A stretch of 64,000 nucleotides of DNA from Herpetosiphon sp042688385 (GTDB taxonomy: Bacteria > Chloroflexota > Chloroflexia > Chloroflexales > Herpetosiphonaceae), in the NCBI RefSeq assembly GCF_042688385.1, contig NZ_JBHUPY010000011.1, positions 185,550 to 249,549 on the forward strand, in the 5' to 3' direction. The position numbers and the translations under genes are program-made. The notes below the pieces were generated by a model. That model did no database searches, was not told where the DNA came from, and saw nothing but the letters and a program-made list of their open reading frames with translations. Below, in pieces: positions 41,631 to 49,484 of this stretch; the stretch's first letter is position 1; each line of letters opens with the position of its first letter.

Positions 41631-42803
41631 ATGGGATTTTTTCGTAAATTATTCGGGCGTACTTCAACTGAGCCAAGCACGCTTGATTCGGCTCCTGCTG
41701 CAACCGAGCAACCAGCGGTTGCGATCGAAAACCCTGCCAGCAACGAGCCACATGTCGAACCAGCCATTGAGGCTGTTGGCGGTGAACCAGCCGAGGTAGT
41801 AACCGAAGCTGAGCTAACCAGCCCAGAACCAGTAGCCGAATTGCCAGCAGCTCAAACTGCTGGCGCTTTGGCCACCGAACGCTCGCAAAAAACTACAGCC
41901 CCCCTCGACCCAGAGCAACTGCCGGAGCGCGATCCCGATGGCACAAATTACCTTGGGACGCGCGATATTAGCAATGCGCCGATTGTAGCCAAAGCCGTTT
42001 CAACCCGTGGCTTGGCAACCTGGGCCGCGCGGGATATTGGGCGAATTCGGCGCAACAACCAAGATAGCGTTTACTCGCTGTTGATGAGTTTGCCCGATGG
42101 CGAGCACGATTTGAGTGTTGGCCTGTTTGTGGTTGCTGATGGCATGGGCGGCCACGAAGGCGGCGAAATCGCCTCGCGGCGCGCAATTGAAACCGTGATG
42201 ATTGCCGTGTTGGAGCAATTAGCCCTGCCAGCCATGGCCGATGAAGATCCAGGCAATCCATTGCCCTTGCTGATGATGACTGCGGTGCAAGATGCCAACA
42301 CGCGGATTTGGAATGAAGCCCAAGCCCACGGCACGGATATGGGCACAACCTGCACGGCAGCGTTAATGGTTGGCGATGGATTGTACATTGCCCATGTTGG
42401 CGATAGCCGCTTATACGCCATGAGCGATGGCAAATTGCGCCTCATTACCAGCGATCACTCAACGGTTGGGCGCTTGATTGCGATGGGTCAATTGACCGAA
42501 GAAGAAACCCGCAATCATCCGCTGCGCAATCAACTCTATCGGACGGTTGGCCAACACCCTGAGCTGCAAGTCGATTCAATCTATCAAAGCCTTGAGGGCA
42601 TCAGCCATTTGTTATTGTGTAGCGATGGCTTGTGGAGTATGGTTGACGACGATGAGATGGCCGCGATTATCAATGAAACGCCTTGGCCTCAAGATGCCTG
42701 CCAACGTTTGATTGCCCGCGCCAACCTAGAAGGCGGCGAAGATAATATTAGCGCGGTGGTCGTTTCATTGCCACCCTTGCAAGCCCAAGGAGCGCTTCGA
42801 TGA
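41631..42803 (+). CDS. PP2C-family Ser/Thr protein phosphatase
   Basis: A 390-residue protein. Residues 1-120 are low-complexity, Glu/Ala/Pro-rich. The rest is a complete PP2C domain: RIRRNNQDSVY, VVADGMGGHEGGE, TCTAALMVGDGLYIAHVGDS, LLLCSDGLWSMVDD and GGEDNISAVVV carry the metal-binding aspartates. The ATG at 41631 is preceded by GGAGAG; the frame extends upstream into the kinase gene. It lies 11 bp after the kinase and overlaps the VWA gene by 4 bp, so it most likely reverses the kinase's phosphorylations. Confidence 0.93.
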   Translation: MGFFRKLFGRTSTEPSTLDSAPAATEQPAVAIENPASNEPHVEPAIEAVGGEPAEVVTEAELTSPEPVAELPAAQTAGALATERSQKTTAPLDPEQLPERDPDGTNYLGTRDISNAPIVAKAVSTRGLATWAARDIGRIRRNNQDSVYSLLMSLPDGEHDLSVGLFVVADGMGGHEGGEIASRRAIETVMIAVLEQLALPAMADEDPGNPLPLLMMTAVQDANTRIWNEAQAHGTDMGTTCTAALMVGDGLYIAHVGDSRLYAMSDGKLRLITSDHSTVGRLIAMGQLTEEETRNHPLRNQLYRTVGQHPELQVDSIYQSLEGISHLLLCSDGLWSMVDDDEMAAIINETPWPQDACQRLIARANLEGGEDNISAVVVSLPPLQAQGALR

Positions 42804-44071
42804 GTAACCAAGCAATGGTTCAACTGCGCATCACCCCTGGGCGGCCAGCAGTTGCCCAAAGCAACGATCCGCAAATCGTCTATTTGTTGGTCGAAGCCTC
42901 GCCTTCCGGCATTCCCGATGCCGATTTGGCGATTCCGGTCAATCTTGGCTTTATTGTCGATCGTAGCTCTTCTATGCGCGGCGAACGGCTCTACCAAGTC
43001 AAAGAGGCCTGTAACAACGTCGTCAATCAACTCAATCGTCAAGATTATTTCTCGGTGGTGTCGTTCAACGACCGCGCCGAAGTGGTTGTGCCATGCCAAC
43101 GCCCCAACGATAAAGACCAAATCAAACGCGCAATTGGCATGATTGAGGCCAAAGGTGGCACCGAAATGGCCACCGGCATGATGATGGGCTTGCAAGAAAT
43201 CTCGCGGCCTATGATGAGCCGTGGGATCAGCCGCATGGTTTTGTTGACCGATGGCCGCACCTATGGCGATGAAAGCCGCTGTGTCGAAATCGCCCGCCGC
43301 GCGCAATCCAAGGGCATCGGCATCACGGCGCTAGGTATTGGCGACGAGTGGAACGAAGATCTGCTCGAAACTATCGCCTCAGCCGAAAATAGCCGCACCG
43401 AGTACATTACCAACGCCCAGCAAATTGTTAACGTCTTCTCCGAGGAGATCAAACGGCTGCAAAATGTGATGGCGCATAAGGTTGAATTACGCTTTCACTT
43501 GCATCCGCAAGCTGAGATTCGTTCGCTGTTTCGGGTGCGCCCATTTATTGCCGCGCTCACCCCGCAACTTCACAACGAAACTTTGTGGCGTATGCCGCTC
43601 GGCGAGTGGGTTGGCCGCGAAGATCAAGTCTTTTTGTTGGAGCTGGTCGTGCCGCCAATGCCAGCAGGCAACCAAACGATCTGTCGGGTCGAGATGTTCT
43701 ACGAAGTGCCGAGCATCAGCAGCCAAGCCTTGCAAACCAAGGTCGATGTGCAATTGCCAATTCGATCAGCAGAGCAGATTCGGCCTGATGTTGATGGCGT
43801 GGTTAAGCACTGGCTCGAGCGCACGGTGGCCTATCGTCTACAAGCCTCGGCGTGGCAACATGTCGAGCAAGGCAATATTGAAGAAGCGACCAAAAAACTG
43901 CGCATGGCTGGCACGCGCTTGCTCGAATCGGGCCAAACCGATCTGGCCCAAACCGTGCAAGAAGAGGCAACCCGCCTGTTACGCAGCGGCACAACCAGCG
44001 ATGAAGGTCGCAAACGGATTAAGTACGGCACCCGTGGCTTGGTAGCTCGCGAACGGGGCGGAGAGCAATAG
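42800..44071 (+). CDS. VWA-domain protein of the phospho-signalling operon
   Basis: A 423-residue protein with a von Willebrand A domain at about 45-225. The MIDAS metal site is intact (Asp54, Ser56, Ser58 in VDRSSSMRG; Thr and Asp in VLLTDGRTYGD). A beta-sandwich region and a C-terminal helical segment (VKHWLERTVAYRLQASAWQH) follow, as in bacterial VWA proteins of the inter-alpha-trypsin-inhibitor/YfbK-like type. There is no signal peptide. Its start overlaps the phosphatase stop (ATGA), indicating coupled translation. Likely a scaffold that binds partners through the metal site. Confidence 0.88.
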   Translation: MSNQAMVQLRITPGRPAVAQSNDPQIVYLLVEASPSGIPDADLAIPVNLGFIVDRSSSMRGERLYQVKEACNNVVNQLNRQDYFSVVSFNDRAEVVVPCQRPNDKDQIKRAIGMIEAKGGTEMATGMMMGLQEISRPMMSRGISRMVLLTDGRTYGDESRCVEIARRAQSKGIGITALGIGDEWNEDLLETIASAENSRTEYITNAQQIVNVFSEEIKRLQNVMAHKVELRFHLHPQAEIRSLFRVRPFIAALTPQLHNETLWRMPLGEWVGREDQVFLLELVVPPMPAGNQTICRVEMFYEVPSISSQALQTKVDVQLPIRSAEQIRPDVDGVVKHWLERTVAYRLQASAWQHVEQGNIEEATKKLRMAGTRLLESGQTDLAQTVQEEATRLLRSGTTSDEGRKRIKYGTRGLVARERGGEQ

Positions 44072-44080
44072 GAAGTTGTT

Positions 44081-44599
44081 ATGATTAAGTGTCCAGCGTG
44101 TGAAACCGAAAATTTACCAGGCACCTTTTTCTGCATTGACTGTGGCTCGTCGTTTTTGCCTTCGCGCATTCGTGAGACCACCGCTTCGCTTGGGGCAGCC
44201 TCGATGGCTGGTGGCTCTGGCAATTTGGTCATTCCGCCGCCTGCGCCACCCCGCGATACGGCGATTCCAGTATTGCGGGTGGTGATTCTGAATAGCGGGC
44301 GCAAGCTTGGCTTCAACACCAACCAGCCAATTGTGATTGGTCGCCAAGACAACAAAGGCAGTTTTTACCCCGATATTGATCTTTCGACCGATGGCGGGCT
44401 AGAGGCTGGCGTTTCACGTCGCCATGCAATTATTCGCATTCAAACAGGCAATGTCTGTACGCTCGAAGATTTGGGTAGCTCGAATGGCACCTTTATCAAT
44501 CGCGAAAAGCTGGCTGCGAATAGCCCCAAAGCCTTGCGCCATGGCGATGAAGTACGCTTGGGCAATATCTTGTTACGGATTGAATTGACGAGTCAATAA
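44081..44599 (+). CDS. Zinc-ribbon and FHA-domain protein
   Basis: A 172-residue protein. A four-cysteine zinc ribbon opens it (KCPACETENLPGTFFCIDCG). A Pro-rich linker with TTAS follows, then an FHA domain from ~72 with the phosphothreonine-binding motifs GRQD, SRRHAII and GSSNGTFIN. FHA domains bind phosphothreonine, and this one lies in the same gene run as a kinase with nine repeated DxTR motifs, so that kinase is a natural ligand. The gene is 9 bp after the VWA gene. Confidence 0.92.
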   Translation: MIKCPACETENLPGTFFCIDCGSSFLPSRIRETTASLGAASMAGGSGNLVIPPPAPPRDTAIPVLRVVILNSGRKLGFNTNQPIVIGRQDNKGSFYPDIDLSTDGGLEAGVSRRHAIIRIQTGNVCTLEDLGSSNGTFINREKLAANSPKALRHGDEVRLGNILLRIELTSQ

Positions 44600-44633
44600 A
44601 CAAAACCATTCTCGCTAGTAGAAGGAGTTTTTT

Positions 44634-44885
44634 ATGGGTACACGGGTTGTTATTTTGCACTTGAGCGGCGAAGATCCGATTGTGGCTGAGATGGAAGACG
44701 ATCCCCAGCCAACCGATGCCTTTATTCGCGTCAGCAACATGCGTCGCCGCGATGGCAAAGATGTGCCCTACATTGGCGGTGGGGTGCAATCGGTGATTTA
44801 CCCATGGCATCGGGTGACCTTCATCGAAATGATGGTCAGCGAAGAAGAACGCGGCAACGTGATCGACTTCTTCCGCGACGCATAA
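44634..44885 (+). CDS. Small conserved protein at the end of the phospho-signalling operon
   Basis: An 83-residue soluble protein with an AAGGAG site before the ATG. An acidic stretch (EDPIVAEMEDDPQPTD) leads to a basic one (NMRRRDGKD) and a beta-rich end (YPWHRVTFIEMM). No family recognised. Its place 34 bp after the FHA gene and before a strong hairpin suggests that it is the last gene of the operon. Confidence 0.75.
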   Translation: MGTRVVILHLSGEDPIVAEMEDDPQPTDAFIRVSNMRRRDGKDVPYIGGGVQSVIYPWHRVTFIEMMVSEEERGNVIDFFRDA

Positions 44886-44913
44886 GCTTTGCGCTCCAAA
44901 TAAGGCTTAATTC

Positions 44914-44960
44914 ATCCCTTGGCGCTGGTTGCTGCCCGAAAGCAGCCAGCGCCAAGGGAT
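44914..44960 (+). terminator. Strong hairpin ending the phospho-signalling operon
   Basis: A perfect 15-bp stem (ATCCCTTGGCGCTGG/CCAGCGCCAAGGGAT) 28 bp past the stop. Only TCTTAACG follows, so classical Rho-independent termination is uncertain, but the position fits an operon end. Confidence 0.6.
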
Positions 44961-45015
44961 TCTTAACGATTGTTAATCCTAGTTTCTCATTTTTCACAGA
45001 GCATAAAAGTGGCTG

Positions 45016-45024
45016 TGGTATAAT
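45016..45024 (+). promoter_or_regulatory. Extended -10 promoter upstream of the RodZ-like gene
   Basis: TGGTATAAT matches the extended -10 form (TGnTATAAT). A TTCACA at 44993-44998 is 20 bp upstream, too far for a good -35 box. The leader would be about 170 nt. Confidence 0.5.
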
Positions 45025-45202
45025 GCGCTTGGCTGAGGCAAGCATGGCTTGTTTCTTACGGACATTCGTCCGATTGGGCCCATTTATAGTGAACATGAGA
45101 TTGCTTGATGGCAGCGTTGCCATAACTGCACCTTCATCCACTCCGTTCCCCATGGACGAATACCAGCATGCAGACAACCATCATCATGGCACAAGGCAAA
45201 GC

Positions 45203-46003
45203 ATGACAAACGCTGGAAACAACAGATTAGGCCTTCGATTTCGCGAAGCCCGTGAAGCCCGTGGTATCTCGCTGGCTCAAGCTTCAAGTGAAACCCGAAT
45301 TATCCAACGCTATTTGGCGGCCCTCGAAAATGGTGAATATCATCATCTGCCGGGCGATGTCTATGCCCGTGGTTTTATTCGAAATTATGCCCAATATTTG
45401 AGTCTGCCCGCAGATGAGTTAATTGATCTGTATCGGGTTGAGCGTGGTGCTTCAACGCCGATTCAGGTTGTGCCCGCAGCAGTGCCGCCGCGCCGGAATA
45501 CGATTTTTCTACCCAGTCTCTGGACGGTGATTTTGGTGGTCTTGGCTTTGGTTGTGATCGGCTATCTAACGCTCAATGCACTTGGACTTACGACAATCAA
45601 TAGTACCCAAGTGGCTGGGGCCGCAACCTCCACCTCAGTCATTCCCACGCCAACCTTATTGGCAACGCCAACCGCCCAACCAACCAATCCCGATGGCTCA
45701 GTTCCATCGCCAATCAATCCATTGGCAACGCCAACCGTCACCATAACCCCCACCCAGGCTGTTCCCGTTCAAGTGGTGTTGCGGGTTGATGGCGGTTCGT
45801 CGTGGCTACAAGTTTTAGTCGATGGCCAAAATACCATCGAAGGTATTCAAAGTAATGGCTGGACGCAGACCTTCTCGGCCCAGCAAACGGTTCAGGTCAA
45901 GGCTGGCAATGCCGCCGTGGTTGAAGTGATTCACAATGGCAAAGCGCCGGTGCGCATGGGCGCGCCCAACCAAGTTGTCACCACAATATATACGCCCAAT
46001 TAA
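45203..46003 (+). CDS. RodZ-like helix-turn-helix membrane protein
   Basis: A 266-residue protein. The N-terminal Cro/CI-like HTH (GLRFREAREARGISLAQASS, RYLAALENGEYHHLPGDVYA, RGFIRNYAQYL) matches RodZ. One membrane helix (TVILVVLALVVIGYLTLNAL) comes next, then a Thr/Pro-rich linker and a C-terminal DUF4115-type beta domain (RVDGGSSWLQVLVDGQNT). In rods RodZ links MreB to the cell wall; in filamentous Chloroflexota the partner is uncertain. Start ATG 45203 (AAGG upstream) is preferred over ATG 45152. rodA lies about 6 kb upstream, not adjacent. Confidence 0.82.
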   Translation: MTNAGNNRLGLRFREAREARGISLAQASSETRIIQRYLAALENGEYHHLPGDVYARGFIRNYAQYLSLPADELIDLYRVERGASTPIQVVPAAVPPRRNTIFLPSLWTVILVVLALVVIGYLTLNALGLTTINSTQVAGAATSTSVIPTPTLLATPTAQPTNPDGSVPSPINPLATPTVTITPTQAVPVQVVLRVDGGSSWLQVLVDGQNTIEGIQSNGWTQTFSAQQTVQVKAGNAAVVEVIHNGKAPVRMGAPNQVVTTIYTPN

Positions 46004-46085
46004 GCGTAGCTGAACGCCATACCGCATTCTTGGGGTATAGTTAAAGCTGCATTCATTATCTAGCAAACGTATTGGGAGGCTTTTT

Positions 46086-46580
46086 GTGGCTGAATTTAGT
46101 TTTGATGTCGTTTCAGATTTTGACCGTCAAGAGTTGATTAATGCTGTTGATCAAACCAAGCGCGATGTTGGCACTCGCTATGATTTGAAAGATACGAATA
46201 CCGAAATTACGCTTGGCGAAAAGGAAATTACGCTTGTAACTAGCAGCGAATTGGCATTAACTGCGGTGCGCGATATTCTCGAAACCAAAGCCTTGCGCCG
46301 CAATCTTTCGATCAAATTGTTTGATTATGGCGAGCCTGAGGAAATTGGCGGCATGAAAATTCGCCAAGTTATTACCTTGCGCAAAGGCATTGCCGAAGAT
46401 ATTGCCAAGAAAATTGTAAAATTGATTAAGGCCGAAGTTCCTAAGGCCCAAGCGCGGATTCAAGGCGATTCGCTGCGCGTTTCTTCGAAAAGCAAAGATG
46501 AGTTGCAAGCAGTGATGTCGCTCTTGCGCGAACGCGGCGATGATTTTGCGCTGCCTTTGCAGTTCAATAACTATCGCTAA
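46086..46580 (+). CDS. YajQ-family nucleotide-binding protein (UPF0234)
   Basis: A 164-residue YajQ homologue starting at GTG (46086) after GGGAGGC. SFDVVSDFDRQELINAVDQT and VGTRYDLKDTNTEI at the N-terminus and RVSSKSKDELQAVM near the C-terminus are highly characteristic. Some family members bind cyclic di-GMP and act with a transcription factor; others bind nucleic acid. The effector here is unknown. It stands alone, with repeat A directly after it. Confidence 0.93.
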   Translation: MAEFSFDVVSDFDRQELINAVDQTKRDVGTRYDLKDTNTEITLGEKEITLVTSSELALTAVRDILETKALRRNLSIKLFDYGEPEEIGGMKIRQVITLRKGIAEDIAKKIVKLIKAEVPKAQARIQGDSLRVSSKSKDELQAVMSLLRERGDDFALPLQFNNYR

Positions 46581-46602
46581 ATCGCGACTTGATTATTCAA
46601 AG

Positions 46603-46736
46603 CCCCTCACCCCAACCCCTCTCCCATCCACTGGGCGAGGGGCTTTTTGCATGGTGGTTGTATCGATGATGTTCGGTTCTCCAAGTGTGCTCCCCCTCGC
46701 CCGCGTTCAGTGGGAGAGGGGGCTGGGGGGTGAGGG
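46603..46736 (+). repeat. Dispersed repeat A, copy 7
   Basis: Full-length copy filling the whole spacer between convergent genes; it ends four bases before the oxidoreductase stop codon. Confidence 0.85.
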
Positions 46737-46739
46737 GCT

Positions 46740-47780
46740 TTAAATCGTAAGTGTTCGTTGTTCGGCGGCGCTTTGTTCGGCTAGCTCGATCAAGCGAATC
46801 ACTTCGCGGGCTTGCTTGGCGGTTACGACCAAATCGTCCTCGCCGCTGATCGCTTGGGCCAAATTGTGATAATAGGCTGGGTAATCGCCGGCCAGCGTTT
46901 CAATTGTGCCTCGCAGCGCTAAACCATTGGCTTCAGTGTTGAGCATGCCCCAATCGGCGGCTGGCTCTTGGCCCCAATTTGGGCTATTTGGCGTTTGGCC
47001 AGCTTTCAATGCTGCTTCTTGCGGATCAGTGCCAGCTTTGAGCCACGAGCCATGCGTGCCATGCAAACTGAAACGCGGCCCTGGTTCGCGCACCAACATG
47101 CCAGCTTTGAGCGTTACTTGCAACGCTGCATAGCCCAAACGTAAATCAAAATAATCAACAGTTTGTGCGCCATCACGCTGCTTGGCAAGTTGGGCCGTGA
47201 TCATTTGGGGCATGCCAAATAACACCACAGCCTGATCGATCAAATGCGAGCCAAGATCATACAAAATGCCACTGCCAGCGCCTGCTTGTTCACGCCAAGC
47301 TCCTTGTTTCAGCTGGGGCCGATAGCGATCGTAATGGCATTCGTAGCTCACCAATCGCCCCAACCAACCAGCATCAATCACTGCCTTTGTGGTCAGAAAA
47401 TCACCATCCCAACGCCGATTATGAAATACACTCAGCACCCGTTGCTGTTGCTCAGCCAGCGCAATCAGCTGATCAGCTTGCTCGCTGTTGAGCGTAAACG
47501 GCTTATCGACCACCACATGTTTGCCAGCGCTCAAGGCTTGAGCGGCCAAATCGGCGTGGGTTTGATTTGGCGTAGCGATCACAACCAACTCAATCGCTGG
47601 ATTCGCCAATGCTGCGCTAAGATCGGCGACAACTTGCACAGTTGGGTAGCGTTCGCCCGCAGTTTGGCGCTGACGCTGCACCACAGTGTGCAAATTTAAG
47701 CGTGGTTCGGCCATAATCAGCGGTGCATGAAACACTTGGCTGGCCATGCCAAACCCAACTAAGGCCACATTTATCGGCAT
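46740..47780 (-). CDS. Gfo/Idh/MocA-family oxidoreductase
   Basis: A 346-residue NAD(P)-dependent sugar-type dehydrogenase. The Rossmann start NVALVGFGMASQVFHAPLI, the ATPNQTHADLAAQAL segment and the family hallmark KHVVVDKPF are present. The C-terminal alpha/beta domain begins near FHNRRWDGDFL. The family oxidises or reduces sugars, inositols and biliverdin-like compounds; the substrate here cannot be fixed. Family resemblance is closest to the YdgJ-like group, by motif only. It starts just after the Thg1-like gene on the same strand, so could be in its transcript. Confidence 0.88.
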   Translation of the reverse strand: MPINVALVGFGMASQVFHAPLIMAEPRLNLHTVVQRQRQTAGERYPTVQVVADLSAALANPAIELVVIATPNQTHADLAAQALSAGKHVVVDKPFTLNSEQADQLIALAEQQQRVLSVFHNRRWDGDFLTTKAVIDAGWLGRLVSYECHYDRYRPQLKQGAWREQAGAGSGILYDLGSHLIDQAVVLFGMPQMITAQLAKQRDGAQTVDYFDLRLGYAALQVTLKAGMLVREPGPRFSLHGTHGSWLKAGTDPQEAALKAGQTPNSPNWGQEPAADWGMLNTEANGLALRGTIETLAGDYPAYYHNLAQAISGEDDLVVTAKQAREVIRLIELAEQSAAEQRTLTI

Positions 47781-47801
47781 ACAATCTCCTACGTATAAAC
47801 A

Positions 47802-48560
47802 TCAGCGATCAAGTAAATCGCGCAGCAAAGCTGTGTAATGTTCACGTTGCGGCAATTCAAGATCAACATGGATTTTTCGGCGTTGGCTGATGGTTGGCAT
47901 TTGGGTTTGCGGATTAAAGCCCATATGATCAACATTCCGCCAATACAGCCCAACGCCACGCTTTTGCCACGCAACCAGATCGTTAAAATTGATGCCATGT
48001 TGAAACAGCAACTCATTTTTCTGAGCAACTGAGAGCTTGGCAACTTGATCATGGGCCATTTGCGGATTGAGCGCTTGATCGCGCAATGTCCAGTAGCAAT
48101 AGGCATTCAGCGCATTGCGATGGGCATCTTCCATCCGCCAGCGAAAATAATCATACACCAGCTGATCGGTGGGCAATTGGCAAATTCGGCAATCAAAACT
48201 GGCTTGCTGTTGAATCGCCAGGCTAAAATGGCCACTGGCTTCGCCCGCCAAAATTGAGCAATATTTGCGCAACTTGCGGCCAAACACATCGCAGCGATAG
48301 CTGAAAAGCAGCGAAATCTCGTCGCTCTGGGTATAGCCATAGAGCACAGGAAAGCCACAATCCAACAAATGGCTCACCGTACTCAGCATTGCATCGCGAA
48401 AGCGTTGATCAAACGGACGTTGATAATTCATCACCTCTTTGGTGAGGCGGGTAAACGAGCGGCCATCGATGCGTGCGACCATCCAAATATTTGGTAGCAC
48501 CGTTTGATCGGTGGTTGTTTCATAGACCCGCATAAGCTGATCAAGCTGCTCAAAATTCAT
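47802..48560 (-). CDS. Thg1-like protein (3'-5' RNA nucleotidyltransferase)
   Basis: A 252-residue protein of the tRNA-His guanylyltransferase superfamily. The metal-binding aspartate lies in ARIDGRSFTRLTKE, and the catalytic carboxylates in YGYTQSDEISLLF. Eukaryotic Thg1 adds G-1 to tRNA-His; bacterial Thg1-like proteins instead repair 5'-truncated tRNAs by templated 3'-5' addition. The start at 48560 follows GAGGAGC and overlaps the stop of the upstream Pnkp-like kinase gene (ATGA), so both proteins are made together. That partner makes RNA repair more likely than tRNA-His maturation. Confidence 0.9.
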   Translation of the reverse strand: MNFEQLDQLMRVYETTTDQTVLPNIWMVARIDGRSFTRLTKEVMNYQRPFDQRFRDAMLSTVSHLLDCGFPVLYGYTQSDEISLLFSYRCDVFGRKLRKYCSILAGEASGHFSLAIQQQASFDCRICQLPTDQLVYDYFRWRMEDAHRNALNAYCYWTLRDQALNPQMAHDQVAKLSVAQKNELLFQHGINFNDLVAWQKRGVGLYWRNVDHMGFNPQTQMPTISQRRKIHVDLELPQREHYTALLRDLLDR

Positions 48561-49012
48561 TGCTCCTCGCATGGAATAACTGCAAATTGCTGGGCTGGCA
48601 GTTGGCGCACCAGCCACAAACGCGCAAAACCTTCGGCTAAATCGGGCAATTCTAGGCGCTTGATTGAGCCACGGATGGCGATTTCCGGCACGTGCTGCTG
48701 GCCAGTGCGCTGGCGGTTGCGTTCTAGGCATGCAGCAAAATCGGATTGAAAAAAATAGCCTTCAACCGTGAAGCCCGCAGCGTTGGCGGCCTGAATATAG
48801 GCGGCACGTTGGGTTCGCTCAAGATTCATTTTATCGAGCACAAAGGCTTGTTTGATCAACAAGCAACATTCGAACAAGCGCTGTTCGCGATGTTTGGTGC
48901 GTAGCATATCGCGATTGATGCGCACATGGGTATGCAAAAATTGCTGCCCATAGAACGTCGATTTACCGCTGGCTTGCAAGCCAATCAAGAGCACCGCTTG
49001 GGGTTGAGGCAT
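48557..49012 (-). CDS. Predicted polynucleotide 5'-kinase, T4 Pnkp-like P-loop kinase
   Basis: A 151-residue P-loop kinase with Walker A GLQASGKST, the RINRDMLR motif (INRDDYR in T4 polynucleotide kinase), the D-x-x-NLERTQR motif (T4: DTNLNPERR) and a lid RNRQRTGQQHVPEIAI. These match the kinase domain of T4 Pnkp rather than gluconate or zeta-toxin kinases. There is no phosphatase domain. It is the first gene of a pair overlapping a Thg1-like polymerase gene. Phosphorylation of RNA 5'-OH ends is inferred. Confidence 0.8.
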   Translation of the reverse strand: MPQPQAVLLIGLQASGKSTFYGQQFLHTHVRINRDMLRTKHREQRLFECCLLIKQAFVLDKMNLERTQRAAYIQAANAAGFTVEGYFFQSDFAACLERNRQRTGQQHVPEIAIRGSIKRLELPDLAEGFARLWLVRQLPAQQFAVIPCEEQ

Positions 49013-49139
49013 AGATTACTCGCTATCCAAATTGGGCAGCCAAAACAGCGCAATCAGGCTAAAACTCTGTCGAATATCATCGCAGATGTTGGCCAATTGG
49101 GCCTCAATAATCTGGCTGATTGTGCAGCCAAGCTTCAAT

Positions 49140-49168
49140 TTGACAAAAAGCCCCGTTACGAGTAGAAT
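49140..49168 (+). promoter_or_regulatory. Promoter of tRNA-Glu
   Basis: Perfect TTGACA (49140-49145), 17-bp spacer, TAGAAT (49163-49168), 20 bp before the tRNA. Confidence 0.8.
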
Positions 49169-49188
49169 ACTCAAGCCCTAAACCAAAC

Positions 49189-49262
49189 GGCGCATTCGTC
49201 TAGCGGCCTAGGACGTCACCCTTTCAAGGTGAAGATCACGGGTTCGAATCCCGTATGCGTCA
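49189..49262 (+). tRNA. tRNA-Glu (anticodon TTC)
   Basis: Acceptor GGCGCAT/ATGCGTC (one G-T pair), anticodon arm TCACC-CTTTCAA-GGTGA with anticodon TTC, T arm GGGTTCGAATCCC, and an encoded CCA at 49263-49265. Confidence 0.97.
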
Positions 49263-49268
49263 CCATTT

Positions 49269-49302
49269 GCACTCACTGTCCACGCAGTGAGTGCTTTGTT
49301 TT
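49269..49302 (+). terminator. Rho-independent terminator of tRNA-Glu
   Basis: GCACTCACTG/CAGTGAGTGC perfect 10-bp stem, 6-nt loop, then TTTGTTTT. Confidence 0.9.
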
Positions 49303-49484
49303 AGCCTCTTAACCCACTCCTTCAGCCAAAACTTGACAATTCTTGAGCCTTTATGGTACTGTCTGTTTACTAAATCCAATGAACTAATAAAGTTTATTCA
49401 ATCCTCTCCACATCGTAGCCAGCATCAAAGCACGTTCAAGTTAAAAGCTTCAACAATCCGCAGCGTCCTAGACAGGAGTGTGTT

